Part shown: positions 48,454 to 59,592 of the stretch, piece by piece
How positions within the stretch are numbered: the stretch's first letter is position 1
Layout: each line of letters starts with the position of its first letter
Assembly (NCBI RefSeq): GCF_009690905.1
Contig: NZ_VOSW01000006.1
Coordinates: 41,972-105,971 of the forward strand
DNA: 64,000 nt
Direction: 5' to 3'
From: Paraburkholderia madseniana
GTDB lineage: Bacteria > Pseudomonadota > Gammaproteobacteria > Burkholderiales > Burkholderiaceae
Program-made: the position numbers and the translations under genes
Notes under the pieces: model-generated
The model's input: only the letters and a program-made list of their open reading frames with translations
What the model was told of the DNA's origin: nothing
The model's database searches: none

Positions 48454-49971
48454 TTAGCCGAGATCGACCGGCACGAAGATCTGCGCGTTATCCCGCTGGA
48501 TCAGCAATGCGATGCTGTTGCCCGCGCCGGCGATCATCTGCTTCAACTGATCGACGCTCGTGACCGGCCGGCCATTGACCGCCAGAATCACGTCGCCCGG
48601 CTGGATGCCGGCGCTTTCAGCCGCGCCGCCCGATTGCTGCACCAGCAGGCCGTGCGACACCGACGCGCCGCTCTTCTCTTCCGGCGTCAGCGGCCGCACC
48701 GCCACGCCGAGACGGCCTTGCAACTGGGTCGGCTGATCGGCCTTGTCCGAGGCCACCTTGGCATCCGACAGTGAACCGATCGTCACCTTCAGGTCTTTGG
48801 TGGCCTTGTCGCGCCACACCTGCACGGTGGCCGAACTGCCCGGCGCCAGACCCGCGACCTGCGACGGCAGATCGGACGAGTCGCCGACCGGCTCGCCATT
48901 CACCGACAGAATCACGTCGCCCGGTTGCAACCCACCCTTGGCGGCCGGGCCGCCCGGATCGACCGAGCTGACGAGCGCGCCCTGCGGCTTCTGCATACCG
49001 AACGAATCGGCCAGCGTCTGGTTCATGCCCTGCACCGCGACGCCGAGACGTCCGCGGCTCACATGGCCGGTCTTGACGATGTCGTCCTTGACCTTGATCG
49101 CTTCGTTAATCGGGATCGCGAACGAAAGGCCCTGGAAGCCACCCGTCTGCGAATAGATCATCGAGTTGATGCCGATCACTTCGCCTTGCAGATTGAACAG
49201 CGGGCCGCCCGAGTTACCCGGATTCACCGGCACGTCGGTCTGGATGAACGGCGTGTAGTTTTCGTTCGGCAGCGAGCGCGATTTCGCGCTGATGATGCCC
49301 GAGGTCACGGTGTTGTCGAAACCGTAAGGCGAGCCGATCGCGACCACCCACTGGCCGACCTTGCTCTGACGCGGATCGCCGATCTTCACGGTCGGCAGAC
49401 TGCTCGCATCGATCTTCAGCACGGCGACGTCGGACTGCTTGTCGGCGCCGACCACTTTTGCCCTGAATTCACGCTTGTCGGTGAGCTTAACGGTGACGAC
49501 GTTCGCGCCGTCCACCACGTGGGCATTGGTCAGGATGTAGCCGTCATTGCTGACGATGAATCCCGAGCCGAGGCTCGCGCTCGGCTGATCGGACGCATCG
49601 CCGCCGTCGCCGCCTTGCATGCCCGGCATGCCGCCGAAGAAGTGCTTGTAGAACTGATAGAAGGGGTCGCTCGGATCGATCGGCAACTGGTTGCCGCCGT
49701 TGGCGCCATTACCGCCGTTACCGCGCAATGCCGTCTGCTTGACCACGTGCTTCGCGCTGATGTTGACCACGGCCGGGCCGTAGGTTTCGACCAGACCTGA
49801 GAAATCGGGGATGCCGGTTTTCGCCGCGGCTTCAGCAGGCATCATCGCGGCCTGCGCCGGCGTGATCACCTGCGGCGCGGGCACGTCGCGATGCCCCGCC
49901 ACATAGCCGGCGGAGAGCGCCACGGCGACAGCCACTGCAACAGCGCTGCGGGACAAGGTTTTCGCGTTCAT
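48454..49971 (-). CDS. degQ: Periplasmic serine endoprotease DegP/DegQ (Do family)
   Basis: This 505-residue protease/chaperone handles misfolded envelope proteins. A signal peptide covers about residues 1-26. The catalytic triad is His151 (ILTNAHVVDG), Asp181 (DVAVLKID) and Ser254 (PVNPGNSGGPL). Two PDZ domains follow (GVAVQGMNQTLADSFGM, and GRLGVAVRPLTPEEK). The ATG at 49971 has AGGAG upstream. It lies downstream of an OmpR/QseC-like two-component pair in the same direction, after a 179-base gap, so these may form an envelope-stress module. Confidence 0.92.
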   Translation of the reverse strand: MNAKTLSRSAVAVAVAVALSAGYVAGHRDVPAPQVITPAQAAMMPAEAAAKTGIPDFSGLVETYGPAVVNISAKHVVKQTALRGNGGNGANGGNQLPIDPSDPFYQFYKHFFGGMPGMQGGDGGDASDQPSASLGSGFIVSNDGYILTNAHVVDGANVVTVKLTDKREFRAKVVGADKQSDVAVLKIDASSLPTVKIGDPRQSKVGQWVVAIGSPYGFDNTVTSGIISAKSRSLPNENYTPFIQTDVPVNPGNSGGPLFNLQGEVIGINSMIYSQTGGFQGLSFAIPINEAIKVKDDIVKTGHVSRGRLGVAVQGMNQTLADSFGMQKPQGALVSSVDPGGPAAKGGLQPGDVILSVNGEPVGDSSDLPSQVAGLAPGSSATVQVWRDKATKDLKVTIGSLSDAKVASDKADQPTQLQGRLGVAVRPLTPEEKSGASVSHGLLVQQSGGAAESAGIQPGDVILAVNGRPVTSVDQLKQMIAGAGNSIALLIQRDNAQIFVPVDLG

Positions 49972-50150
49972 CGTGTACTCCTGACTGGGAGAAAGAGGCT
50001 TTGGAATGAGATGAAGCGTACGTGGCATCGCTTAAAAGAGTCTTAAGCAGCGCCAGATCGCTTCAAGCCCATTTTTGAGGCTTGTTTAAGCCTCGTTTAA
50101 GCCACATTCAAGCCACGTTCGAGCCACTTTACGAACAGAAAGCCTCACCC

Positions 50151-51452
50151 TCAGAAGTGCACTTCGACCTGCAAACCACCCGCCGGCGATTCGTCGAGCT
50201 TCACCGCCGCATGGTGTTGCGTGGCGATGCGGCGCACGATCGCGAGGCCGAGGCCGCTGCCCGCCACATCAGTGCGCACGCGGTTCGCGCCGGCGCCGGC
50301 CCGGTAGAAGCGATCGAACACGCGCTCGCGTTCGGCCGGCTCGATGCCCGGCCCGCTGTCGGCAATCCGCACCATCGGATGACCTTCGTCGACATGCAGG
50401 CCGACGTCGACACGGCCGCCTCGCGGCGTGTATTTGGTTGCGTTATCAACGAGATTGTTGAACATGACCCGCAGCGCGTCGGCGTCGCCGGTCACCGTGG
50501 CGGGTTCGCTCGCCTCGATCCCGAGATCGACGCCGCGATTCTGCGCAAGCGGCGCGTACGCCGCCACGCAATCCTGCAGCAGCGCGCGCAGATCGATCGC
50601 GTTCGTCGCGGCGACGCCGTCCGGCTCCGAACGCGCAAGCGCCAGCAATTGTTCGGCGAGACGTGTGGCGCGCGTGACGCCCGCCTGCAGATCGGCCAGC
50701 GCTTCGCTGCGCGCGGCGTCGTCTTTCGCGCGGGCTACCAGTTGCGACTGGATCTGCACGGCGGCAAGCGGCGTGCGCAATTCGTGCGCGGCATCGGCGA
50801 CGAATGCTTTCTGAATATCAAGCGCAGTGGCGAGCCGTTCGAGCAGGCCGTTCAACGCGCGCACGAGCGGCTGCACTTCGAGCGGCAGACGCTGATCGGG
50901 CAAGGGATCGAGCGCCTCCGGGTGACGCGCGTCGAGCGCACTGGTCACGCGCCGCAACGGCCGCAACCCGCGCCCGACGATTACCCACACCGCGAGACCC
51001 AGAAACGGCAGCAGAACGATCAAGGGCCACAGGGTCCGCAACGCGACATTCGCCGCCAGCCGGTTGCGCACCGAAACCGGCTGCGCGAGCTGCACGACGT
51101 TATCGCCGACGATCGCGCCGTACACGCGCCAGTCGCCGCGCTCCGTATGCTCGGTCGAAAAGCCGATTTCGGCGCGCGGCGCGAGCGGCGCACGCGGGCG
51201 CGAGTAGTACATCAGCACGCCGTTGCGATTCCAGATCTGCAGCACGATGCCTTCGTCGCCGGTGTCACGCGAACCGAGCACCTGGGAGAACGGTTCCGAC
51301 GGCAGCGCCGCGGCGATCTGCTCCAACTGGTAATCGAACAGTTCGTTGGCTTCGGCAAGCGCTTGCCGGTAGATCAGCCAACCCGCAATGCCGACGCCGA
51401 GCAACACCAGCGCCAGCAGCCAGACCAACAATTGACGGCGAATCGAGCGCAT
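50151..51452 (-). CDS. Sensor histidine kinase (QseC/TctE-like)
   Basis: This 433-residue inner-membrane kinase has membrane helices near residues 8-27 and 140-160, flanking a periplasmic sensor of about 110 residues. The HAMP region is followed by the H-box FVADAAHELRTPL (His223), the N-box MFNNLVDNATKYTP, and the G-boxes DSGPGI and GSGLGLAIV. It starts 4 bases after the response regulator stop and presumably phosphorylates it. The signal sensed is unknown; the adjacent degQ suggests envelope stress or metal/cationic-peptide responses. Confidence 0.92.
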   Translation of the reverse strand: MRSIRRQLLVWLLALVLLGVGIAGWLIYRQALAEANELFDYQLEQIAAALPSEPFSQVLGSRDTGDEGIVLQIWNRNGVLMYYSRPRAPLAPRAEIGFSTEHTERGDWRVYGAIVGDNVVQLAQPVSVRNRLAANVALRTLWPLIVLLPFLGLAVWVIVGRGLRPLRRVTSALDARHPEALDPLPDQRLPLEVQPLVRALNGLLERLATALDIQKAFVADAAHELRTPLAAVQIQSQLVARAKDDAARSEALADLQAGVTRATRLAEQLLALARSEPDGVAATNAIDLRALLQDCVAAYAPLAQNRGVDLGIEASEPATVTGDADALRVMFNNLVDNATKYTPRGGRVDVGLHVDEGHPMVRIADSGPGIEPAERERVFDRFYRAGAGANRVRTDVAGSGLGLAIVRRIATQHHAAVKLDESPAGGLQVEVHF

Positions 51453-51456
51453 CGGC

Positions 51457-52119
51457 TCAGGCGTCCTTCGCGATCATGTAGCCAAGACCGCGCACGTTGC
51501 GGATCAGATCCGCGCCGAGCTTCTTGCGCAGAGCGTGGATGTAGACCTCGACCGTATTGCTGCCGATTTCCTCGCCCCAGCCGTACATTTTTTCTTCGAG
51601 CTGGCTCTTTGAAAGCACCGCGCCGGGCCGTGCGATCAACGCTTCGAGCAGGGCGAATTCACGCGCCGACAACGCGACCGGCGCGCCGTCGAGCGTGACC
51701 TGATGCGAAGCCGGATCGAGCGTCAGGTTGCCGTGGCGAATCGTCGAATCGCTGCGGCCCGATTGGCGGCGGATCAGCGCGCGCATGCGGGCGCCGAGTT
51801 CGTCGAGATCGAAAGGTTTGACGAGGTAGTCGTCCGCGCCGGCGTCGAGGCCTTTGACGCGATCGGCAACTGCGTCGCGCGCGGTGACGATCAGCACCGG
51901 AATGGCCTGGCCTTTGGCGCGCAGCGTGCGCAGCACGTCGAGCCCGTCGCGTTTGGGCAGGCCGAGATCGAGCAGCACCAGATCGTAAGGTTGGCTGGCC
52001 GCAGCGCTGAGCGCCGCTTCGCCGTCTTCCACCCAGTCGACCGCGAAGCCTTCACCGCGTAGCGCCTTGCGTACACCTTCGGCGATCATCCGGTCGTCTT
52101 CGACTAGCAATATGCGCAT
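51457..52119 (-). CDS. OmpR-family response regulator (QseB/PmrA-like)
   Basis: This 220-residue response regulator has a receiver domain with the acidic pocket EDD near residue 7, the phosphoacceptor Asp51 (LVLLDLGLPKRDG), and Lys101 in LVKPFDL. A winged-helix DNA-binding domain follows (about 130-218, with REFALLEALIARPG and VEVYIHALRKKL). It is the first gene of the pair and is divergent from dacB across a 216-base gap. The cognate kinase follows 4 bases later. Confidence 0.94.
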   Translation of the reverse strand: MRILLVEDDRMIAEGVRKALRGEGFAVDWVEDGEAALSAAASQPYDLVLLDLGLPKRDGLDVLRTLRAKGQAIPVLIVTARDAVADRVKGLDAGADDYLVKPFDLDELGARMRALIRRQSGRSDSTIRHGNLTLDPASHQVTLDGAPVALSAREFALLEALIARPGAVLSKSQLEEKMYGWGEEIGSNTVEVYIHALRKKLGADLIRNVRGLGYMIAKDA

Positions 52120-52335
52120 GGTTGGTACGGTCCTGAAACATTTGACGATGCCGCATTCTAGCGCCCAGCCCCGACGTGCGCGCCGCGCGACGCTTTTTCA
52201 CCGCAGCGTGGCGGCATGTCTCTACAATGGGCGCTTTGCGTCGCGCCGCGGTTTTCCGCGCGCCACGCGACGCTTCGACACCCTCTGGATTGCCGCGCGC
52301 CACCGCGCCCCGAAATCTTGCTTCTTCGCCTGTCC

Positions 52336-54000
52336 ATGACGCACGCTTTTTTGCCCGCTTTTTTGCACTCTCTCGCACGCCGTGTGGTGCTGCGTCCGCT
52401 GCCTTCTCCTGCTGCAGACTCTCTGCTTCGCCGGTTCGCACCGCGCTCGGCGGCGTTGCTGCTTACCTGCGCCGCGCTCGGCTGCGGCGGCGCGGCGTTG
52501 CCGCTCACTGCACAGGCGCGCGTCAAGGCCACGCATCCAAGCGTCAACGTCACCACGGTGTTGCCGCAGCCGGTGATGCTCGGCCTGCAGCGCGCGCACG
52601 TGCCTTTGTCGTCGATCAGCGTGGTGGTCGAGAAAGTGGGCGACCGCACGCCAATCCTCGCGCTGAACGCCGGCAAGCCGATGATGCCCGCCTCGACGAT
52701 GAAACTCGTCACCACCTACTCCGGCCTGTCGATCCTCGGCCCGGACTATCGCTGGCGCACGAGCGCCTACGCGGACGGCACGCTCGACGCCAACGGCGTG
52801 CTGCACGGCAATCTGTACATCCAGGGCACGGGCGATCCGAAACTCGTGCCCGAAGAACTGATCGACCTCGTGCAGAAGATCCACAAGTCGGGGATCAACG
52901 GCATCGACGGCGCGCTGGTGCTCGACAAGCGCTATTTCGACGCCTCCACGCGCGATCTGCCGCCGTTCGACGACGACACCACCGCGCCGTACAACGTCGG
53001 CCCCGATCCGCTGCTGTACGCCTTCAAATCGCTGTCGTTCACGCTGACGCCTTCGCCGGACGGCAGCGTCGCCATCGACGTGCTGCCCGCGCTCTCGCAG
53101 CTACAGATCGACAATCAGATGCACGCCGTCAACGGCCCGTGCCGCGGCGATGCCGCCTCCGTCTCGCCCACCGTCACGCCGCAGCCGAACGGCACCGTGG
53201 TGGCGTCGTTCGACGGCGATTACTCGGTGCGCTGCGGTCCGCGCACGATCAACGTCGCGGTGCTCGATCACTCCGCGTTCTTCGCGGGCGGATTCCTCGC
53301 CCTGTGGCAGCAAACCGGCGGCACGTTCAGCGGCGCGACCCGCGAAGGCCCGGTGCCGGTCGGTGCACGCCTCGTCGCCACGCACCAGGGGCCGATGCTC
53401 TCCGACATCGTGCGCGACATCAACAAGTTCAGTAACAACACGATGGCGCGCAACCTGTTCCTGACGATCGGCGCAACGGAAGAAAAAGCGCCCGCCACGC
53501 CCGCGAAATCGGCGCGCGCCATCGAGGAATTTCTGCGCCGCGACAGCGTCGACATGCAATACCTGACGCTCGACAACGGCTCGGGTCTGTCGCGCGACGA
53601 GCACGTCACCGCGCTCTCGCTCGCCGATCTGCTGCAGCGGGCCAATGCGAGCCCGGTCGCCCAGGTGTTCGTGGAGTCGCTGCCGATTGCGGGCGTCGAC
53701 GGCACGATGCGCAACCGCTTGACCAACCAGGGCGCGGGCGGCAACGCGCACATCAAGACCGGCACCCTGCGCGACGTGCGTGCGATCGCCGGTTACGTGG
53801 CCTCGTCGGATGGCAACAGCTACGTGGTGGTGAGCCTGATCAACGACCCGCATTCGGAGGCCGCGCGCGCCGCGCACGACGCCTTGCTCGAATGGGTGTA
53901 TCAGGGACCCTCCCAGGGATTCACGAAGGTCTCAGACTCCGTCGCCCAACCGCGCGGCAGCAAGCCCAGGAAAAACCCGCACAAGCGCGGTGCCCATTGA
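52336..54000 (+). CDS. dacB: D-alanyl-D-alanine carboxypeptidase/endopeptidase (PBP4, DacB)
   Basis: This 554-residue class C penicillin-binding protein cleaves D-Ala and cross-links in peptidoglycan. The active-site SxxK is Ser120-Thr-Met-Lys123 (PASTMK), the SxN motif is in KFSNNTMARNLF, and KTG is in NAHIKTGTLRD. A signal-like segment is at about residues 37-60 after a long leader. The ATG at 52336 is the likely start; a nearer internal start could remove the leader, since exported PBP4 proteins usually begin closer to the hydrophobic core. It is divergent from the two-component pair. Confidence 0.9.
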   Translation: MTHAFLPAFLHSLARRVVLRPLPSPAADSLLRRFAPRSAALLLTCAALGCGGAALPLTAQARVKATHPSVNVTTVLPQPVMLGLQRAHVPLSSISVVVEKVGDRTPILALNAGKPMMPASTMKLVTTYSGLSILGPDYRWRTSAYADGTLDANGVLHGNLYIQGTGDPKLVPEELIDLVQKIHKSGINGIDGALVLDKRYFDASTRDLPPFDDDTTAPYNVGPDPLLYAFKSLSFTLTPSPDGSVAIDVLPALSQLQIDNQMHAVNGPCRGDAASVSPTVTPQPNGTVVASFDGDYSVRCGPRTINVAVLDHSAFFAGGFLALWQQTGGTFSGATREGPVPVGARLVATHQGPMLSDIVRDINKFSNNTMARNLFLTIGATEEKAPATPAKSARAIEEFLRRDSVDMQYLTLDNGSGLSRDEHVTALSLADLLQRANASPVAQVFVESLPIAGVDGTMRNRLTNQGAGGNAHIKTGTLRDVRAIAGYVASSDGNSYVVVSLINDPHSEAARAAHDALLEWVYQGPSQGFTKVSDSVAQPRGSKPRKNPHKRGAH

Positions 54001-54196
54001 GGATTCCTTCTATAGAACCCACGCGCCGCAATGCGCCCAAGCGTGTACGCTGTCGGGCAGTGTTTGAGGCGCGCGTAAAACGTTATGCGTAGCGCACGAG
54101 CCACGCAGCCGTTACGAAAAGCGTGGCCCAATCAAACGATAACGACAACGTCCGCTGCGGCAAGCGCAGCGGCCAGGGACCACGGAGGAAGACACG

Positions 54197-55105
54197 ATGC
54201 AATTCGATGCCGAATTGCTGCTGCTAGCCATGGCGCCAGTCTTTCTCGCATGCATTGGCTGGGAGGCGTGGCACCTGCGGCGCACGCGCCCCGGCGCGCA
54301 GCTCTATAGCTGGCGCGACACGTTCTGCAACGCCGCGCTCGCGCTGATGCAGCAAGCCGCAGACAAGCTCGCGTGGCTCGCGATCATCCCCGTCTACGCA
54401 TTTTTCTACGATCACTATCGCGTCTATACGTGGCAGGCGAGCTGGGTGTCGTTCGTCGTGCTGTTCGTCGCTCAGGATCTGCTCTATTACTGGTTTCACC
54501 GGTGCAGCCACCGCGTGCGCTGGCTGTGGGCCGCGCATGTCGTGCATCACTCGTCGGAGCGGATGAATTTTTCGACCGCATTCCGCCAGAGCCTGATGTA
54601 TCCGATTGCCGGCATGTGGTTGTTCTGGATTCCGCTCGCCGTGTTCGGCTTTCCGCCGAAGCAGATCGTCGCGATCGTGCTGATCAATCTCGGCTTCCAG
54701 TTCTTCGTGCACACGCAAGCGATCGGCAAACTCGGCTGGCTCGAATACGTGTTCAACACGCCGTCGATTCACCGCGTGCATCACGCACGCAACGACCGCT
54801 ATATCGACCGCAACTATGCCGGCGTGCTGGTGATCTGGGATCGCCTGTTCGGCAGCTATGTCGAGGAAGATCCGCACGACGCACCGGTGTACGGCATCGT
54901 CGAACCGCTTCACACCTATAACCCGCTGAAGGCGACGTTTCATGAATGGGCGTCGATGGCCGCCGATTTCGTGAGCGTGCGAGGCTGGCGCAACAAGTTG
55001 CGCGCGCTGTTCGCACCGCCCGGCATGGGCCGCGGCCTATCACGCGCGCCGCGCCGCGGGCGTGAGTGCCGGTGCCGCGGCATCCGGCGGCGCTACGGGC
55101 ATTGA
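54197..55105 (+). CDS. Fatty acid hydroxylase/sterol desaturase family membrane protein, C-terminus possibly frameshifted
   Basis: This integral-membrane di-iron oxygenase-like protein has several hydrophobic helices. The three histidine clusters are visible: FHRCSHR (HX3H), HVVHHSS (HX2HH) and HRVHHAR (HX2HH). It starts MQFDAELLLL with AGGAAG upstream and has 302 residues as read. The last 25 or so residues (RGLSRAPRRGREC...) are Arg/Cys-rich and look like out-of-frame translation of GC-rich DNA. The +1 frame continues sensibly (PAWAAAYHARRAAGVSAGAA) to a TAG at 55148. The substrate is unknown. Confidence 0.82.
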   Translation: MQFDAELLLLAMAPVFLACIGWEAWHLRRTRPGAQLYSWRDTFCNAALALMQQAADKLAWLAIIPVYAFFYDHYRVYTWQASWVSFVVLFVAQDLLYYWFHRCSHRVRWLWAAHVVHHSSERMNFSTAFRQSLMYPIAGMWLFWIPLAVFGFPPKQIVAIVLINLGFQFFVHTQAIGKLGWLEYVFNTPSIHRVHHARNDRYIDRNYAGVLVIWDRLFGSYVEEDPHDAPVYGIVEPLHTYNPLKATFHEWASMAADFVSVRGWRNKLRALFAPPGMGRGLSRAPRRGRECRCRGIRRRYGH

Positions 55106-55242
55106 AGAGAACCATACAGCCGCGTTTCAAGCACCGCGCAGGCCGTAGAAGATTCTGTAAGCTGTCGTCATGCCGCCGACGCGGTGGGCGCTGCCTGCAA
55201 TACATGGCATAAGGGCCACACATACGAGGAGATGTAGTCAAC

Positions 55243-56487
55243 ATGAAACAAACAGCATCGAAGCAACGTAATTTCGTCCGCGTCACGCAGATCGCCATCG
55301 CCAGTGCGGCGTTTGCGCTGCTCGCGGCTTGCGGCGGCAGCGATAACAACAACAGCTCGAGCAGCACGCCGGCAGGCGGCGTGAAATTGCAGGTCGTTTC
55401 GTTTGGCGACAGCTTGTCGGATGTCGGCACGTACGCGCCGGTGATTCAGTCGAGCTTCGGCGGCGGCCGCTTCACGACCAACCCAGGTGAAGTGTGGACC
55501 CAGAAGGTCGCGGAGTACTACGGCGGCACGTTGACCGCCGCGTATGTGGGCGGCTTCGGTCAACCGCTGGTTGCGACGGGCGGATTGGGCTACGCGCAAG
55601 GCGGCTCGGACGTCGTCAACGCCCAAGGCGAAGGTTGGGCACCGAACAACGCGGCGGCCACGACAGTGCCGGTGGTGACCCAGGTGGCGAACTACCTGGG
55701 CGCGCATACGAGCTTCAACTCGAACCAGCTCGTGCTGGTGAACGGCGGCGCGAACGACATCTTCCAGTTCTCGACCGCCGCCAATCTGACGGCGCTCGGC
55801 ACCGCGCTACAGACGCAATACCCGCTGCTCGTACAGGCCGGCAAACTGCCGAACTCGCAGGCAGGCCAGGTACAGTTCATCGCCGGCTACCTGCAGCAAC
55901 TGGCCAACCCCCAGATCGCGACGGCCGCCACGCAGCTCGCCGCGCAAATCCAGACCATCGTCAACTCGGGTGCGACCCACGTGGTGGTGTCGACGGTGCC
56001 GGACATCGGCAATACGCCGCAAGGCGTTCAGGCCAACGCAGCGGCACCTGGCACGGCTGCACTCCTGTCGGGGATTACCGCGGCGTATAACGGCATCCTG
56101 GTCCAGAGCCTGACGGCCCTCGGCCTGCTGGGCACGGGCAAGGTCATCGTGGCCGATGCTTTCACGTGGATCGATCAGCAGTTGCCGAACTACCAGGCGC
56201 TGGGCTTCACGGTGCCCAACACCGGTACGGCGTGTAACCTGACGTCGATGGTGGCCAACGCAACCGCGTTCGCCACCGCCAATCCGAGCGCAACGAACGG
56301 GCTGACCCCGGCACAGTACGGCGCCCAGTTCGGTTCGTCGCTGTTCTGCTCACCGCAGACTTACACGGTGGCTGGCGCTGACCAGACCTACATGTTCGCG
56401 GATCTGGTCCATCCGAGCACGCACTTGCACGCTTTGTTCGCGCAGTTCGTTCAGCAGCAGGTCGCGGCCACCGGGTTGGGGAAATAA
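55243..56487 (+). CDS. GDSL/SGNH-family esterase lipoprotein
   Basis: This 414-residue lipase/esterase has a lipoprotein signal (FALLAAC, Cys30). SGNH block I is SFGDSLSDVGTY with the catalytic Ser, block III contains VNGGANDIF, and the C-terminal block V DLVHPSTHLH carries the Asp/His pair. A Ser/Asn-rich linker follows the lipobox. It is a complete outer-membrane-anchored enzyme of the family that cleaves esters. A terminator follows 45 bases after the stop. Confidence 0.9.
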   Translation: MKQTASKQRNFVRVTQIAIASAAFALLAACGGSDNNNSSSSTPAGGVKLQVVSFGDSLSDVGTYAPVIQSSFGGGRFTTNPGEVWTQKVAEYYGGTLTAAYVGGFGQPLVATGGLGYAQGGSDVVNAQGEGWAPNNAAATTVPVVTQVANYLGAHTSFNSNQLVLVNGGANDIFQFSTAANLTALGTALQTQYPLLVQAGKLPNSQAGQVQFIAGYLQQLANPQIATAATQLAAQIQTIVNSGATHVVVSTVPDIGNTPQGVQANAAAPGTAALLSGITAAYNGILVQSLTALGLLGTGKVIVADAFTWIDQQLPNYQALGFTVPNTGTACNLTSMVANATAFATANPSATNGLTPAQYGAQFGSSLFCSPQTYTVAGADQTYMFADLVHPSTHLHALFAQFVQQQVAATGLGK

Positions 56488-56532
56488 GTTGAGGGTGGCC
56501 GCGTAGCGGCAGCAGGATGCGAATTCTGCGAA

Positions 56533-56565
56533 CGCCCGGCTTGCTGGTCAAGCCGGGCGTTTTTT
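56533..56565 (+). terminator. Rho-independent terminator after the GDSL esterase
   Basis: An 11-bp stem pairs 56533-56543 with 56549-56559 (CGCCCGGCTTG with CAAGCCGGGCG) around a five-base loop. A T-run follows directly at 56560-56565. It is correctly placed and oriented for the plus-strand esterase gene. Confidence 0.92.
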
Positions 56566-56697
56566 ATTACCTGCGCGGCGCTTCGGATCAGGCGCCTGCA
56601 GCGTTAGCGTGCTGTGATTTGTTCGCCGAAGCGGCGCGCGATGTGTATTCGCCTGCTACGTGCCACGTTAGGGCCACACAGGCAAGAAGATCAAACC

Positions 56698-57750
56698 TTA
56701 ACCTTGCGCTTCAAAGGCCGCTGCGGCCCTGCCCAGTCGATCGTTCACAGCGATCCACTCGATCGTGTCCGGCAACTTCTCGATGAGAATCCGGCTCACA
56801 TTCGCGCGATCGAGTGCCCTTAGCAGGCCATACAGCTCGCGCGCATAAACGTGCGGATCTTCAGGCGCGGCAATGAAATGCACGCCCTCGGCATGAGCCC
56901 ACTCCCGTGCGCGGGAAGCACGCGCTACCAAGGCCACGCGTTCATCGCCCTGGCGCGTCGCGAGCAAAATCTGCAACGCATCAAAAGACAGCAAGGCCAA
57001 CGGCGTGCGCGGCGCATAGTGCGCCTTCAACGTCCCCGAAGCGCGCGGTGCCGTTGCATCCGAACCGTCGGGCAGGCGTGGCGCCTCGCCGAGTACGTCG
57101 GCGATATCCTGCGGCGTTACGCGACCGGGCCTCAACAGCGCCGGAAATCCGCGCGACAAATCCAGAATCGTCGATTCGATCCCGACATCAGATGCGCCGC
57201 CGTCCAACACATGAATCGCGCTGCCGAACTCGTCGCGCACATGTTGCGCCGTCGTCGGGCTCACATGACCAAAACGATTCGCCGACGGAGCGGCCACGCC
57301 GCCATGTCCGCCGCGCAACGCACTGAACGCTTCGAGCAAAGCCTGGGCAACCGGATGTGACGGGCAGCGCAAACCCACTGAGTCCTGGCCACCGCTCACG
57401 GCTGCATTGATCCGCTCGGCACGCTTCAGGATCAACGTGAGCGGCCCCGGCCAGAACGCATCGATCAAGCGCTGCGCTTCCGCCGGCAAATGCTCGACCC
57501 AGTAGTTCGGATCGCCCTGCGGCGCCAGATGCACGATCACCGGATGATTCGCCGGCCTGCCCTTCGCCGCGTAAATACGCGCGACCGCTTCCGGATTTTC
57601 AGCGTCGCCGCCGAGTCCGTAGACCGTCTCCGTGGGGAACGCGACGAGGCCGCCCGCGTCGAGCAGCGCGGCAGCGTGTTCGATCTGCTCGGCGCTCACA
57701 GGCAAGGCGCTTGCGGCGCCCCCTTCGGCAGGTTTGCTTTGATCCGGCAT
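56698..57750 (-). CDS. tsaC: L-threonylcarbamoyladenylate synthase (Sua5/TsaC family)
   Basis: This enzyme makes threonylcarbamoyl-AMP for the t6A modification of tRNAs that read ANN codons. The protein is 350 residues. The YrdC/Sua5 core has FPTETVYGLGGDA, the AAKGRPANHPVIVHL region, and ILKRAERINAAVSGG with GLRCPSHP. A C-terminal Sua5 domain follows, so it is the long Sua5 form rather than the short TsaC. It follows purK after 10 bases. Essential in most bacteria. Confidence 0.9.
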   Translation of the reverse strand: MPDQSKPAEGGAASALPVSAEQIEHAAALLDAGGLVAFPTETVYGLGGDAENPEAVARIYAAKGRPANHPVIVHLAPQGDPNYWVEHLPAEAQRLIDAFWPGPLTLILKRAERINAAVSGGQDSVGLRCPSHPVAQALLEAFSALRGGHGGVAAPSANRFGHVSPTTAQHVRDEFGSAIHVLDGGASDVGIESTILDLSRGFPALLRPGRVTPQDIADVLGEAPRLPDGSDATAPRASGTLKAHYAPRTPLALLSFDALQILLATRQGDERVALVARASRAREWAHAEGVHFIAAPEDPHVYARELYGLLRALDRANVSRILIEKLPDTIEWIAVNDRLGRAAAAFEAQG

Positions 57751-57760
57751 GGCGCTCGCG

Positions 57761-59041
<1,281 letters not shown>

Positions 59042-59054
59042 TCAGCCTTGGCGC

Positions 59055-59573
59055 TTACAGCGCCGGCAGCACCATTGCGTGGGCCGCTTCGTTCTGGCGC
59101 ACGCGGAACGCCGCCAGCTTTTCCGCATACTCGGCGCTCGTGCCGCTCAGAATCGACACCGCGAACAACGCCGCATTCGCCGCGCCCGCTTCGCCGATTG
59201 CAAACGTGGCGACCGGCACGCCTTTGGGCATCTGCACGATCGAATGCAACGAATCGACACCCTTCAGATACTTGCTCGCCACCGGCACGCCGAGCACCGG
59301 CACCGTGGTCTTGGCGGCCAGCATGCCCGGCAGATGCGCCGCGCCGCCCGCACCCGCGATGATCGCGCGAATGCCGCGCTCGCGCGCGCTCTCGGCATAC
59401 GCAAACATCTCGTCGGGCATGCGGTGCGCGGATACGACTTTGGCCTCATACGGCACGCCGAATTCTTGCAGAATCGCGACGGCGTTCTTCATCACTTCCC
59501 AGTCGGAACTGGAACCCATCAGCACGCCGACAACCGGCGCGCCATGCGTATGGGCAGTTTGAGCTTCACTCAT
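59055..59573 (-). CDS. purE: N5-carboxyaminoimidazole ribonucleotide mutase
   Basis: PurE rearranges N5-CAIR to CAIR, the step after PurK. The 172-residue class I enzyme has [15 protein letters not shown], the active-site SAHRMPDEM, and [17 protein letters not shown]. The start [11 protein letters not shown] at 59573 is chosen because the frame upstream is part of a repeat. The octameric class fits the separate PurK gene next to it. A tandem repeat separates it from purC. Confidence 0.95.
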   Translation of the reverse strand: MSEAQTAHTHGAPVVGVLMGSSSDWEVMKNAVAILQEFGVPYEAKVVSAHRMPDEMFAYAESARERGIRAIIAGAGGAAHLPGMLAAKTTVPVLGVPVASKYLKGVDSLHSIVQMPKGVPVATFAIGEAGAANAALFAVSILSGTSAEYAEKLAAFRVRQNEAAHAMVLPAL

Positions 59574-59592
59574 GGTACGGCTTCCTTGTTTC

